A stretch of DNA of 64,000 bases from Diplonema papillatum (GCA_030068145.1 JAPJBO010000015.1:434001-498000); one strand, 5' to 3'. Counted from the first letter of the stretch, positions 21,052 through 33,767 are shown. Numbers and translations are program-made. The notes: generated from the letters alone by a model not told the origin.

Positions 21052-24000
21052 ATGGAGTCGCGGCGGTGGAGGGAGGCGGAGAGCGTCGTGAAGGCCGAAA
21101 CGCTCTTTTCGTTCCTGCCGAAGGTGCTTGTGGAGGACCTGCGGCTCACGGCACCCGAGTACAAGATACACGCGTCGTGCCGTGTTTTCGACTGCGCGCT
21201 GCTGTTCGTCGACGTGACCGGGTTTTCGGACGTCGCGCACCGGCTGCAGGAGTTCACGGCCGAGGGCTCGGAAACGCTGACCTTCCACCTCAACGCGTAT
21301 TTCTCACAGATCATCGCCGTCGTCGAAAAATGGGGCGGCGACATCATCCTGTTCTCGGGCGACGCCGTCATGGTCGCCTGGCACTCCGACCGCCACCTCG
21401 AAGACTGCCAGCGCAGCGCGCTGTGCGGGATCGACCTGCTGTCCGAGGCCGGCAGCTACAAATTCACGTTCACGCGCCCGAACGAGAACTCGCAGATCAA
21501 CTTCGAGATGAACCTCCATCTCGCCGCTTCGTCGGGACCGACCATGGGCGCGATCGTCGGAGGCGTGGGGTCGAAGAGCCTTGGGCTCTATAAGTACGTC
21601 CTGCTGGGCCGGTCGATCGAGTCGCTCGGGTTCGCAGTGAGTCTGAGCGGGAAAAGCGAGCTCATCCTCACCCCGGACATCATCCACGAGCTCGGGGGGA
21701 CCATCTCCTTCCCAGGGCGGGCGTCGCGGCCTGCGCTCTTCAACGCCGAGTTCCGGGAGTTCGTCGCCGTGACGGTCTACCCGGGTTCGAACCCGAAGGG
21801 CGCCGAGACGACCGAAAACGCGAGCACGTGCATGACCGTCCACAGCAACAGCGACCTCAAAACGAACCTCGTCGCGTCGCCCGCGCGGTCCGAGGCGCGG
21901 CAGGCGGCGGTGGCCGCGCGGCCGGACGCGGATCCGGTGAAGCTCGCGCACCTCGCGACGTCGTTCATCTTCGACACGCTGCTGTACTCGTCGGCGCAGG
22001 GGGCCCACGGGCAACTCCGGACGGTCTCCGCGGTGTTCATCAACCTCTGCTCGCTCAAGATGGGCGACCTCAGCGACGCGCAGGCGAACACGAAGATCCA
22101 CGAGGGGCTTAACAGCGCGGTGTGCATCATCCAAAAGGGGCTCCTCAAGACCGACGGCGTCCTGAACAAGGTCGTCATGGACGACAAGGGCATCGTCTGC
22201 ATCTGCCTGTTCGGCATCCCGTACCACAGCCACGAGGACAACGTCGAGCGGAGCGCGATTTTCGCGCTGAAAATGGCGAAGAAGCTGTGCTCCGCCGTCG
22301 GCCCCACCGCCATCGGCGTCGCGAAGGCGAACGTCTACTGCGGAATGACCGGCTCCGAATCGAGGAGGGAATACACGGTGCTTGGATCGGGCGTCAACCT
22401 CGCGGCTCGGCTGATGTCGAAGTGCGAGGAATACCTCGCGAACTACAAGCGGCAGGTCCTTTGCGACGTGAACACCATGCAAGCCGTCGTCAGCTCCCCG
22501 TCGACCGCGTCTCGCGTCGCGTTCGTGCCGGCCGGCGAGCTTGCGTTGAAGGGAAGGGACAAGCCGGTGGCCTGCTACCACCTGGTAAACGCCGGCGAGA
22601 AGGAGCTCTTCGTCCGCAAGATGAACAGGGAGCGCGTCCCAAACGGGAGGGCCAGCACGAGCTCGTCCGACAGAAGCAGCAGCCGCGGTTCGAAATGCAG
22701 CTCCAGCAGCTCCTTCGGCAGCATTTTTAGCTTGTCGAGTCGCGCGTATGTTCTTTCCTTCGGGCCGGGAAAAGGCCGGGGGTGGTCACTAGTTTTTTTA
22801 CATAGGCGCTAGCTTGAAAGGAAATGCTTGACGATGCTGGCCGACAAAGAACAGAAGATCCTAAGTGCTGTAACTACCGAACCACGTGTTGAACGGACGT
22901 GAAATCATGCGGGTCCACCCCTACACGACAAACCACACAAGCACAACAGCAACACACGGTGGTGTAAGCGAAGAACAAATCAGATTGTGTTTGTATTGTA
23001 TTTGCCCCTTGCCTCTATATCAGATTTTATATTGTATTTCCCCCTTACCTCTATATTTCCTCCCTTCCATTCGGAGTCAAAGCAGCTTCGTCGAGTATTT
23101 CTTATGTTCATCCGCCTTCTTACGTACCTTCGAACCTCGAAGCATGCTCAGTTTCGCTACCAGAGGATAGATGTGGGTTGAGGGGATGACCCATGGCATC
23201 GTCAGTGAAGGGCACGTGCTGACACGTCGGGCTGACGTGGTCGAACGCTCGCGGGGCTCTTGTCGGACACAGCGTTCTTCCGCTAGTTTAGCGTCGAAAC
23301 ACCCTGCCTTTTTACGCCGAAGCAGAACGACCACACCCTACCCGATCCCTAAACGCGTTAGGGACCTCATAAGCTTTCACAACGAAGTGGCGCATCACCC
23401 GAAACGAGCTGCACACTTCTCACTGTTTCAACTCCTTCAACCCTCCTCCCCTACCCAAGCCTCTACGGTCAACCGGTGCCTTTGAAAGACCGACCTTCTA
23501 ATCCACGAATACCGCTAGAAAAGGACCAACCCATTGATTCGCCGCTCAACACCCTCGCAGGAGCAGCTTCGTTGGGTACCGCCGGAACCAGGGCAATCAA
23601 GTGCACGCTGACACGCGGTCGGCCTCGTCGTACAACAGCACGCCCGTGAAGCCGTCGCCGCGGGTGCTGCCCTGCCAGCGCTCCGTCCAGTCGATCGGCG
23701 AGCGGTCGGTGCACTCGAGCTTCGCCTCGCAGAAGCGCTCCGAGCACTCGCTGCCCAACCCGGCGGAAATGCTCATCGGCCGGTCGCAGGCCCTGATCGC
23801 CATCCTCGGGCACTGCGAGCAGTGGTTCACGAGCCGGACGCGGCGGGACCTGAAGCGGAGCTCGAAGGACGCGTTGGACGCGTCGGCGAACGAAGTGTAC
23901 CCACCCTTCGGCATCTGCGGCGGCATGCAAATGGGGAAGACGAGGCTGCTGCGGCGCGTTGAAGAAATCTTGGGGCAGAGGGCGACGTTCGGGAGCAACG

Positions 24001-25209
24001 TGATCTGGATCCAGGGCAGCGAGTCCGTCACGGTGGGACAGTTCGAGGCCATCAAGCCACTCGTTTCGAAGTTCGTGCTGTCGATGGACCTCGTCGACAT
24101 GGCGGCGTCTCAGGTATCCGCAAGTTTCCGTTTACTCGAAGACAGGTCAGGTCGTTGCGCATCGATGACGGGGCAATGCACCCCGCTCTGGTGACATAGC
24201 TAACTTGCCTGGCAAAGCCTGTTGCCGCCTTTGCCCCAGACGGCGGGACCTGAAGCGGAGCTCGAAGGGCGCGTTGCGAGCGCAATAATCTCGGGCTATT
24301 GCGCTCACAACGCGCCGGCTACTAGAAACCAGTTTTTTGTCTTCTTCGAGAAGATCCAGAGGCTGATCGGTACGATCTCAATCGAGATGGCGCAGGCGCA
24401 GCGGAGCCTTGCGGCAACACGCCCTTGGGAACTCGCCTCAGGTGCGTCGACGAAATACGACGTACACTTAGCAACGGACAGTCGTAAGTTGCTAACGACC
24501 AACATCGGAACCCGCTTCGCAGCGACGTTGGTCTTCTGGCTGCGGAGTCTATCGTGGGTCAGCTCCAACCCTCTCCCGACGACAGGCGTGGAACTCGCGC
24601 TTGATTTTGAGGCATTTACGCGTTCGAAGCTCCCAGGGAGAACCTTCGCCGAGAAGGGGCTGCAAATTGGGTACCTTATGCGAGCTATCAACGACCTGTG
24701 CTGCGCCGACTCAGGAGTCGCCTCCTTCCCTGGGAAGTGGCGGCAGGGGGTCTGTTCCCTCCGCTGTTTTGGTGCGCCGGCTATGCCGGGTTGTACCCAC
24801 CGCCCACGCTTTGCGGCTGGACGGAAGACCGAGTGGATGTTGGGCAAGCTGGAAACAATTTGCGCCCGTAACAGCTGGAACGATGCCGTGCCTGAATATC
24901 CGCACGACGTACCCTATGTTCAGTGGGAGTTGAGATTCTCTGTCAAGATGCTAGCCGCCGCCATAGGGCGGGCTATTGCCAAAAGGAGGAGAGCCCGCGA
25001 AACAACGTGTCAACACACGCCTGCCAGGCGGTCTCGTCCGCCAGTCAGAACGCCCCCGGCTGCGCCACCATCGGTGCAACAATCATCTTTGACAGGGCCA
25101 CGGCTCGCTCCGCGCCCACGGCGCAACGACTTGCGCCCGCCGTAGTAGTACGGGATAGTAGTGGGGCGACCGGATACTCCTCGGAGAGATGGTCCCTGCA
25201 CTCTAACTC

Positions 25210-25248
<39 letters not shown>

Positions 25249-28200
25249 TTATCGATGCCGCAACCGGACAAACGTAAAACAGACACTCGACACGGAAAAG
25301 CTCGCGTTCCTTTCTTACATCGTCCGCGACGATCGGTTGGCGCTTCCGAGCAGCAAGCAGAGCGCGCTTAGCACCGAGGAGAAGTTGTGTGAAGTGAGTG
25401 CCGCGCTACTTATGCTGATCAAGTCGGAAGTCGGGCATGTCTTTCGTTTTCCGGGAGAGGGTGTCCCCTCGGGGGGGTATAGTTTCCCATAACCCCCCAT
25501 ACAAGCCATACAAGTGACAAGTACACTGCTCTTGGCATGGTTTGACAAGTACATGTACAGTCACGCGCACTACACTGGTGCATGACAGTGTACCTGTCTG
25601 AAGAGGATGGAAAGTTTCTTTCTGTGGTGGTGGGAAACGAAGGTCGCATTCTTTCTGTGAATGAGGAACTGCTTGTAGTAGGCGCAAGTCATCAGATTGC
25701 GTGCCCTTTGCACACACGACGGGCCGCTGGAAGCGGGCCCATTGTTTGGCCGAAATGTGCGTTTGCGGTCAAAGCCGCCGCTTTCGCCGGTGTCTCCCGG
25801 GCGCAACCACGAACCAACACTCCACAGGTGGCCCGTGTACATCCTCATCGACGACATCCACCTCATCGACCCCTGGTCCAGCTTCTTCTTGCTGTACGCC
25901 CAGAAGAAGGGCTGCCGGATCATATTCACGAAGCGGACATTCACGGGCTCGCCGCTCTTCGTCCGCAAGCACGGGGGCCCGGAAGACATCATGAGCCGGA
26001 GCAGCGGCAGCGACGAGGGGGTCGACGGCTTGGGCCACGCGGCGCCGGACCTCGACTCGAAGGACTGGCAGGCGCTCGTCGACTGCGAGGGGAAGGTGGT
26101 GCTCTCGGCGCTATCCGAGCGCGAGCACTACGACCTGATGGTCAGCATCTGCGGCCTCGATGTCGATCCCGGGTTCGCCCACGACCTGTACCAAAAAACG
26201 CTCGGCGTCCCGGGGTTCACGGTGCAGATCCTAAACTCCCTCTTCGACGCGACGCACCTGACCCACCGCTACGGGCAGACTGGCGTCGCCAAAAACTACG
26301 CCGTCTCCGAGCGGACCGTCCACTTTGTCGCCGGGCTCGAGCCGTTCGTCCTGCGGAAGGTCGACATGCTGATGGAAGACGTCCGCAACACGCTCCTGCT
26401 CTGCAGCGTGCAAGGCCCCGTCTTTTCCCGCGAGCTGCTGTCGAAAGTCGCGCGGAGGATCCCGGCGCTGTTTTCGAAGAAGAGCTCCGCCGACATCGAG
26501 CACCTGTTCAAGGGGTTGATCAGCGCGGGCTTCGTCGTGAAGGCCAAGCCGGGCGCCAACGAAGCAGACCCGGCGACGAGCTACCGGTTCGAGGAGCAGC
26601 TGGCGAAGGACGCTGTGTACCTCACCTTGCTGAGCGGCGTCCGGAAGAAGTACCACATCGAGACCGCGAACGTGCTCAGGGAGACGCAGGCCGCGGGGGG
26701 GTCGTGGAAGGTCATTTTCGACCACTACACCCGCGCCGAAGAGGAGCCGCCCGTCGTGATCGCACACAAGGCGCTCTACGAGCTCATCCGAGGAGGAACT
26801 GTGGAGGGCACGAAACAGTGCCTCGAAGCGTTAAAAGCTGCGAAGTGGCCGTCGGACGACGACCGGCAACACGTCGCCGCAGTGCACCTAACGGCAGCCG
26901 CCGTGCACGTCGAAGCCGGCGAGTGCCTGGAGGCCGAGCAGAGCATCATGCGCGTGTTCTCCGCCCTCGCGCCGCCGCCGAATGCCCGGCGCAAGTCGGT
27001 GCTCTCGCGGCTGTCGCTGTCGAAGCCCGAGAAGCCGGCTAAAAGAACCCGCCCCCCCCGCAAAACAGCCAAGTCCGCCCAGCCGAAGCCCCGCCGCACC
27101 TTCCCCTTCTTCTGCTGCGCAGGAGACCCCGGCGACTCAGAACCCGAAGCAGAGGACGTGCCGCCGTCCCCCGACAAGCCCGCGGGCGCCGAGACCAAGA
27201 CGACCAAGGAGCAGCCGGTGGTGGACCCACAGGTGGAGAGACTCGCATTGACGCTCAATTGCGAGCTCGCTTTTCTCGCCGGGAACGCGAAGTCGTTTAA
27301 ATCAGCGCTCAAGACGCTCCACGCGTCGGGCGCCGCGAAGGGCGCGGCGCCCGCCGAAGGCGGCAGCACCCCGGACGCGGCCGCGCCGCAGGGCAAGAGC
27401 CCGGTGGCGCAGGACGTCGGGCAGTTCTTCCTCAGCGCGACGGCGACCCTACCCGCCTCTTCGGCGGCCCGCGACATCGAGCTGCTCCGTGCGTGCAAGA
27501 ACAACGAGCTCAACCCCATCACCCTCCTGTCCCTCATGGCCTCGAAGCCCGGGGTCTCTTTTATCCGGATGTATCCGATTCGGCATGACCCGGACCGGTC
27601 GCTCATCAGACTCCCAGCGCTCCCCGGGACTGCGAGCCCTAAACCCAACGGGCAGACGAAGAAGTCGGTGTATGACGAATCGGTGGACTTCATGGTGTAC
27701 GCTGGGCCTGGGCGTCTGGCGGTGGTGTGCACGCTGTGGTCGCTGAAGGCGATCGTGGGGATCCTCACCGGCGACGCGGACACGGTGCTGGTGAACGTCG
27801 ACGCGCTGCGGGGGGCGGACAGCGGGCGCTGGTCACTCGTGGCGCTGCACATCCGGTTCCTGGCCGCGAAGCTGCTGCAGCTGGCGGGCACGGGGCTGAC
27901 TTCCGGGTCGCTGACGACGCCGCGGCCGGCGCCGCCGCCGTCGGCGCAGCGGTCGATGTCCGTCGACGACGCGGTGCCCGTCGTGCCGCTGATCACGCCT
28001 CGGCAGATCGCAGCGAACAGGCGGGAAGACCTCAAGCTCGAGCAAGCCTGGTCCCTCGGTGACACCGACATGGCAGAGCTCACCGCCGACTCCGTCGGAG
28101 ACCCGCAGCTCTTCGCCCTCGTCTCCGCGACGCAGTCCAAAGCCGTCGACGTGCTCGCAAAGTGCGCCGAGGTCCTCCCGTCGCCGGCGCCCATCCTCAC

Positions 28201-29576
28201 GCCGTATCACGCCATCGCCGCCGTCGGGATGGCCGAAAAACTCCTCTCGGAAGAAGTCGCGGCGCGGACCGTCGTCGGCGCGAAGGACCAGGAACCGCTC
28301 CCGTCGTCTGCGTGCGCGGTGCAGTACCTGCAGAAGGTCTGCGCCGTCCTTTTTGGCGCCCGTTTTCTTGTTGTTGCATACATGCACCTGTAGCGGGAAA
28401 TAATTTGAGGAGACTGCCAGTCGCTGCGAAATCTCAAGGAGGTAGATAAGTGCTGTGGCCCACACGAAACACAGCTAAACCTGGGTTAGGGCGCAAGCGT
28501 TCGACAAACTGCCGAAGCAGCTCGACAGGTCGGGTGCGGTGAGCTGGGTGAAGAGGGTCGGCCTCGAGTATTTTTTGTTGCCACCATCACTCGAACTGCG
28601 CTTCACCCGAACTTAAAAAATTGCCCGAACTTAGCGTCACCAGAACTTAATCGCCCGAACTTAGCTTCGGCGTTGACTGTGGCCGGTCTTTGAGAGGGCT
28701 AGATGGATAGAAAATCGTTTCAGGTTAGTGTGAGTTCGATCAGTCACAGTCTATCAGCCATGGGTGAACCGGCGATAGACTTACAGAGCCGCAATCCAAC
28801 GACTACGTACTCCACAGGTGGCCGTTAAGTACCCTCTGTTCCAGCCGTGCGCGAAGTTTTACGAGGCCCTCCACCTCCTCCACATCGAGTCGGAGAAGTC
28901 GTCTGCGTACTCGCTCTTCATCGAATGCATCAAAAGCTGCTCCGAGTTTGACATGGGGCAGTCGACGTTCGTGTACCGATCATTGTATGCCCGTTGTTTC
29001 GGCTTTGCTCCTCCCCCTATGCAGGCTATTATCAGCACGTTCTTTGCGTTCCCCTGAGTCAAGCCGATGGTCAAACAATACGTCGAGTTGTTCCTGCAAT
29101 AATTCTCAAGCCAACTTTTCCACTCGAAAAAGTGATCACACGGCACGCTCCTGTCGGAGGCCGTTAGTAAGTCGACGCTGAATGGGTGCGGAGGCACACC
29201 ACAGTACGATCGAAGAGGTATTCGCCTTGTGACTACTGCAGGCCATCACTACAGGACAGTGTTCACGGCAGAATTTCAAATCATGAAGGCACGCCACGTG
29301 CCCACGGTCTAACGGGGTTCAAAGCACGGCGTTGATGAAACGAAACAAACAATCTGCAGGGCCCGCCTCGTGATGAACGGGCAGGAGGAGTTGGTCTTGC
29401 AGCGTATCCCGGAGGCGGTTGAGCGGGTGGACAAAGACGGCGGCTTCTCGAAGGGCTTGACTGAGTACATCCTGCAGGAATCCAAGCAACGGCAGCTGAA
29501 CGTCGTCGAAGCTCCGGACCTCGAACGGTTGCAAATCATGAACGACGTCACCAGCGAAACCGCTCGCTCGATCTGA
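21052..29576 (+). CDS. Soluble adenylyl cyclase, ADCY10-type (two cyclase domains plus NTPase)
   Basis: Six exons with matching phases: 21052-22745, 23561-24113, 25283-25422, 25828-28336, 28818-28984, 29360-29576; 1759 residues, near the size of mammalian sAC. Class III catalytic domain 1 (about residues 40-200) has LLFVDVTGFSDVAHRL and DIILFSGDAVMVAW with both metal-binding aspartates. Domain 2 (about 315-480) has AVFINL, NKVVMDDKGIV and REYTVLGSGVNLAARLM, closely resembling sAC domain C2. An NTPase module follows, with Walker A GICGGMQMGKT near 688 and Walker B ILIDDIHLID near 800. A basic, proline-rich insert lies near 1180-1275, then helical repeats to the end. No membrane segments are seen, so a cytosolic, bicarbonate/calcium-type enzyme making cAMP from ATP is inferred from the family. 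The exon 3 donor (GTCGGA) is the weakest border. Introns carry repeats, an exon fragment copy and a transposon-like ORF. Confidence 0.92.
22793..22950 (+). repeat. Dispersed repeat F, copy 1, in cyclase intron 1
   Basis: The copy contains CTTGAAAGGAAATGCTTGACG, AAGTGCTGTAACTACC and CACGTGTTGAACGGACGTGA, shared with 29993-30145. The TTTTTACATA..GC..AGGAAATGCTTGA..CTG frame also matches the start of family A, so F is probably a distant A subfamily. Confidence 0.85.
24241..24276 (+). repeat. Copied piece of cyclase exon 2 inside intron 2
   Basis: These 36 bp match exon 2 positions 23841-23876 with one difference, 400 bp downstream of the original. The piece encodes part of the linker before the Walker A motif. 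It leads straight into a hairpin at 24270-24314. Confidence 0.9.
24270..24314. repeat. Inverted repeat, 18-bp arms
   Basis: The left arm (24270-24287, CGCGTTGCGAGCGCAATA) and right arm (24297-24314) are reverse complements with one mismatch and a 9-nt loop. In RNA the mismatch position could still pair weakly. It lies at the junction between the copied exon piece and the transposon-like ORF. Confidence 0.85.
25211..25245 (+). repeat. (CT)n microsatellite in cyclase intron 2
   Basis: A pure CT run follows the repeated 3' flank of the transposon-like element. The partner locus at 57358-57372 also has a CT run at the same place, so the run may be part of the element. It lies about 40 bp before the exon 3 acceptor and could double as a polypyrimidine tract. 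Confidence 0.9.
28405..28510 (+). repeat. Family A fragment in cyclase intron 4
   Basis: GAGGAGACTGCCAGTCGCTG, AAGGAGGTAGATAAGTGCTG and CACACGAAACACAGC match the middle of family A. The two ends are missing. Confidence 0.75.
28592..28680 (-). repeat. GTTCGGGCGA-type short repeats, inverted copy
   Basis: CCCGAACTTA and related words recur four times. Their reverse complement (TAAGTTCGGGCGA) is the motif of the short-repeat cluster at 55703-55808. This links the cyclase intron 4 to that distant cluster. Confidence 0.7.
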
Positions 29577-29992
29577 TCGTCAGGACAAAGCGACGTTCGT
29601 CCCACCTGTATCGTGTGTGTGGAGTCCGCTCTGCCCAGAGCTGGGCCTGCAGTAGAGTTGTGAGTACGACGAGACGCATTCTGTTCATCTGGCTTTTGCA
29701 CCCCAAGCGTAATAAAGATGAACCAATCGAGAAACTGGAACCAGCCGCGAGATGCTGACAATCCGCAGGTACCCGGTTCTGAAAGCGCTGAAACTAAAGT
29801 AAAAAGGAGGGAAAGGGAGAGTAAAAAGTTGTACTCCATTCGACGGACACCTGGGTCCCGAAACGGCTTCTTCTTATTTCGAACCCCATCCCCCAATTGT
29901 TCGTGCATTGTCTTGAACATGCAACGCACGGGAGGGGGGTAGAGTTTGCCTTGCTCCACAGCCGACCAACGTACAGGTTCCTCGGGTATTTA

Positions 29993-30145
29993 TTTTTACA
30001 TAAGCGCCAGCTTGAAAGGAAATGCTTGACGATGCTGCCACAAAGAACAGAAGGGATCCCAAGTGCTGTAACTACCAAACCGAACCACGTGTTGAACGGA
30101 CGTGAGGTCATCCGGGTCTACCCCTACACGACGCCCACTACCAAC
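29993..30145 (+). repeat. Dispersed repeat F, copy 2
   Basis: This partner of 22793-22950 has the same order of landmarks, differing by scattered substitutions and small gaps. It lies about 420 bp after the cyclase stop codon. Confidence 0.85.
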
Positions 30146-30684
30146 ACAAAAGGCTACAATAGGCTAAACATCCAGGCTTACCTGCATTTCGAGTGAGTAT
30201 CGAGGGCATTTTCACCCTTCGTCACACACAACGGGCGGCTTTCTCGAGCGGTTTCTACAAGGCCAGGCGCGCCTTCTTCAAAAAAGAGCAAAAGATAAAA
30301 AATAGGTTGCCCCCAAACAACTTTCTTCCCGGTAGCGACACTCCCGCTTCGAGGATTCAACCGCCTTCGGACGGACTAAGTTTGACACTTTATGCTGCAG
30401 CTGCTGCCCCACCTTCCCCACCTTGCAATAAACGTGTGTCGGACGATGGTCGTTTTCAGGTACGCGCCCGCTGCGGCACGCGCAGCAAAAAAAGGTGTAC
30501 AAACAAAGGGATTTTCCCCGCTTATCTCTCACGACAAACCTGCAGCAACAAAGAAGTACGAGAAACGTGCCTGGGCCCAGCTGCCTTCGGTCTTTTCTGC
30601 CGTCATGTCGTCCGGGAAAGGAGAGCACGAAAGGGAAGCCGTGCAAAGCGTTTTCACGACGGTCCGAAACTCAGAAACGAACGT

Positions 30685-30934
<250 letters not shown>

Positions 30935-32959
30935 ACACATAAAACAAGTCAAAGGGTGCGGGCCTCCACCGTCAGGTGGGCCAGGCTAGATTCGGGGTGG
31001 GGATTAGTCACGCCTTAGCAGTCCCAGGGCCTCTCCCCACCCACCTACATGTGTTCTCGCTGTCATCGCTACCGTGCTGACAATTTCGAGAAAGAGAGCG
31101 ACCAACACGAGCCAATCAACCCGAACGAATATATGTTCGTCGCTGCAACCGCACACAAAGACGTCCACTTTCTGCATCACCCCCGGGGAAACCGTACCCC
31201 GCGAGAGTGGGAGCAAGTGCGAGAGTTTTTCGGCCACCGCACTACCATAAACTTACCGTGGCAATTGATTGCGCGGTTTAGTTTCCTCACACATATTGCG
31301 ACATATGGAACCGTCGGAAATGCAGGTTCTTTTTACCTGCCTCGAGGAGGATTGAACTGGGGCGAGTACCAACAATGACCCCGACCACGCTCGACACAGC
31401 ACACACCGACAGCACTGAGAGAGCGGACTCGAGAGGAGGATTTTTCCCGTTGCAAAATACCGAAGTGTACCCCCCGAGAAGGGAGGCACGCTGCACTTAG
31501 TACCCCGTGGGACACGGCGTGCGTAGGTTCTGGGTGCGCCCTGCTGGTCAGTCGTCGTCTACGACGTTCTGACTAAAATGCTGCTGCCCCCGATGCTGTT
31601 CAGAAAGAAACCAGACGAAACCATCAATCGAGTCAGCCCCACAGATCGTGCGAGCTGTCTCCGGTCCTGCGGCCATCTATCGCGCGGCCGCCTCACGCAA
31701 CCAAACAAATCCAGTCCCCGGCGAAAAGGTAACGCAAAACCTCTGCGAAAGCAGAGCATAAAGCACCACAGACTGAATACCTACCACAACCCCCCCGCCC
31801 CCCGCCGTTTTCTGACTGCTTGCTACGACACGGTTGGAGGCCCTTCTTCCGGAGACGGATTTGTCTCTCGTAGTACGAGTGGTTTTGGCTGTGACGAGCT
31901 ACGAACAGCCTCCTGACGAACTAGACTGTCCTGTCTGAAGACACGCAGGTTCCATCCCAAACAAGCTCTAGGCACTGAGCCGGTCCATACCCTCTTGATA
32001 GACCGTGATAGACCGAATAATACAGTACCGGGCAATTCGATGCAGCTCTTCCCAGTTTCGCCGTCAGATCCACCAGCTCCTCTGCACAACTCTTCACATG
32101 GTCATGGCATGTTCCTAAGCAGCTTTGAGGTCTCCGAAAGCCGCGTATGCAAAGCGTTCACGAAAAGCCTACAGGCAAATCCCCGTTGTCACACTTCTTT
32201 TCTCGTGCGAACCCAAAGCGCTGCAGCCAAGATGCACTTGAACCGCTGTCCGCCTTGCCATGACTTCGTGAGTCCCCCTGATCTGTTGTACAGCGGCAGT
32301 CATGAGTTGGTGTAGTGCAGAGTAGTAGTATACAAACCGATTCCGGGCTGGGTCAAACCCGGTCTTGGGAACCGGCCTACTTATTAAAATCCTGGGTGTG
32401 GTGCCAGCATCAAACATGGACGTGCGGAGGATTCTGCCCCAACACTAAACCAGCATTCTTCCCCCGAAAGAGCTCTTTTCCCAGACCGACAGCGAAGCGC
32501 GGCCCAAGCGCGGCGTTCTGCAGGCCAAAAGGAGGGTGTATCGCCGGTAAGTTCACGTGGAAACGGTCTCAGGAAGGGAGACGTGCCAATGTTGCGGGAC
32601 GCAGCACATTCGGTCTCACGGGAGCAGGATTCGACGCACGCACTCTCGTTGAGACGGTGGGAACTAACTTTAGCCGGGGAACCGCTGAAGACGCTTGACA
32701 GACAGCTGAGTATAGAGCCAGAGTGCCATTCGCCAAGTATCAACCAACCCTCAGCAGTACGCGTACCGTATAGATATTACAAACTAAACCCCCGGCCAGC
32801 GAAGCCGTGCACATGTCAGATGTGACCTCTAAAGCACCAGCGTACTCTTTTCGAAGGAGGCTACAGGGAGGGAGAAGCGATGCAATCATTGTTATTTTTG
32901 ATCGTTGCAACCGCGTCCTGTGTAGAGGCTATCCACGCACTGCCCTTTACGACCGCAGC

Positions 32960-33100
32960 ATGTTAGCACATTGCCGGAACCCCGTCCGCTTTGCCCTGTG
33001 ATTGACCGTCTCTACGGGCTCGTGTTCGCCGCAAGCCCCAAGGTACGCCACGCCTTGATGCTTTGGTTTGGGAAGTCAGTAGCTTGACCCGCAGACCCAG
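32960..33100 (+). repeat. Repeat J, partial diverged copy
   Basis: AACCCCGTCCGCT, GACCGTCTC, AGCCCCAAGGTACGCCACGC and AGCTTGACCCG match the interior of the inserted element at 47205-47457. The terminal purine run of that element is not obvious here. Confidence 0.75.
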
Positions 33101-33465
33101 AAAAAGGAAGAGAACGAAGAAGAACCCTTTCAGAAGACCCTAAAACAAAATAAAAAAAGCGCACAAGCAACCCCCGCCGGCGGAGAAACCTACCGACGGA
33201 ATCAACCACCTCGGGTAAGACATGTTATGAACCGAATCGTGCCGGGGCAGCGTAGTCATGCGCGTTACAACCCTGTCAGCTCTGCCCTGCAATCAATCAT
33301 CGTTTCTACAGACGTCATGTTCATGTGCAAGCACGAAGTCTGCTCTTTCAAATCTGCGAGTCGACAAAAAAAAGGACCTCTCGCCGGTAAAGAAACCCTG
33401 CCTACAGGAGTCAACCATTTTCGGGTAGGCTAGTTTGACACTTGCTGTCGTGGGGGGGGGGACGA

Positions 33466-33535
33466 GAAAAACGCGGTAGTAGTTTGAACTTGATACGCAG
33501 CAACAATCTGTGTGATAGACTGCACAGTAGTAGGA
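33466..33535 (+). repeat. Repeat K, copy 1 (partner 33768-33840)
   Basis: GATACGCAGCAACAATCTGTG followed by GATAGACTGC is repeated about 300 bp downstream. In the second copy GATATGCAGCA occurs twice. Confidence 0.7.
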
Positions 33536-33767
33536 TTGGCAGTTAGCTTCCGACCTCATTGCACGCAGGCCTTTGGCTTGGGCCTTCGACTGCACGTAAT
33601 TTGCCAAAGCCAACGGTGCGAGACCACGAGTGCAAGGGAGGGCGGGAGAATTTCAGTCTTAGAAGACCCCGCCCGAGATCTCTTGTTGTAGGTTCGGGTC
33701 TGCTCATCCTGCCATGCGCTCTGCTCTAGTTCCTACCGTGTCCTATAGTACCAGTAGTAGTAGTGAT

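Larger units (their letters stand above)
24222..25215 (+). mobile_element. Possible transposon ORF and 3' end inside cyclase intron 2
   Basis: An open stretch of about 300 codons (ending with tandem TAG codons at 25143) fills most of this intron. It encodes a helix-rich protein with LPGRTFAEKGLQIGYLMRA and an arginine/proline-rich end that I cannot assign to a family. The sequence from about 25085, across the stop codons to the CT-run, is repeated at 57225-57370. Conserved words there are TAGTAGTACG, GGGCGACCGG and CTCCTCGGAGAGATGGTCCC. A coding end plus 3' flank shared between two loci suggests a retroelement. Without a recognisable catalytic domain this remains tentative. It lies in the host gene's sense orientation. 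Confidence 0.45.

Noticed and set aside
21304-22581. A 425-codon minus-strand frame opposite cyclase exon 1
   Set aside because: The + strand encodes two conserved cyclase domains here. The reverse frame is an arginine/valine-rich shadow of the codon bias.
24923-25492. A 189-codon open frame running through the intron 2 end into cyclase exon 3
   Set aside because: Only the part from 25283 is supported as coding. The upstream part reads the TAG-TAG region of the transposon-like element in another frame, plus the CT microsatellite.
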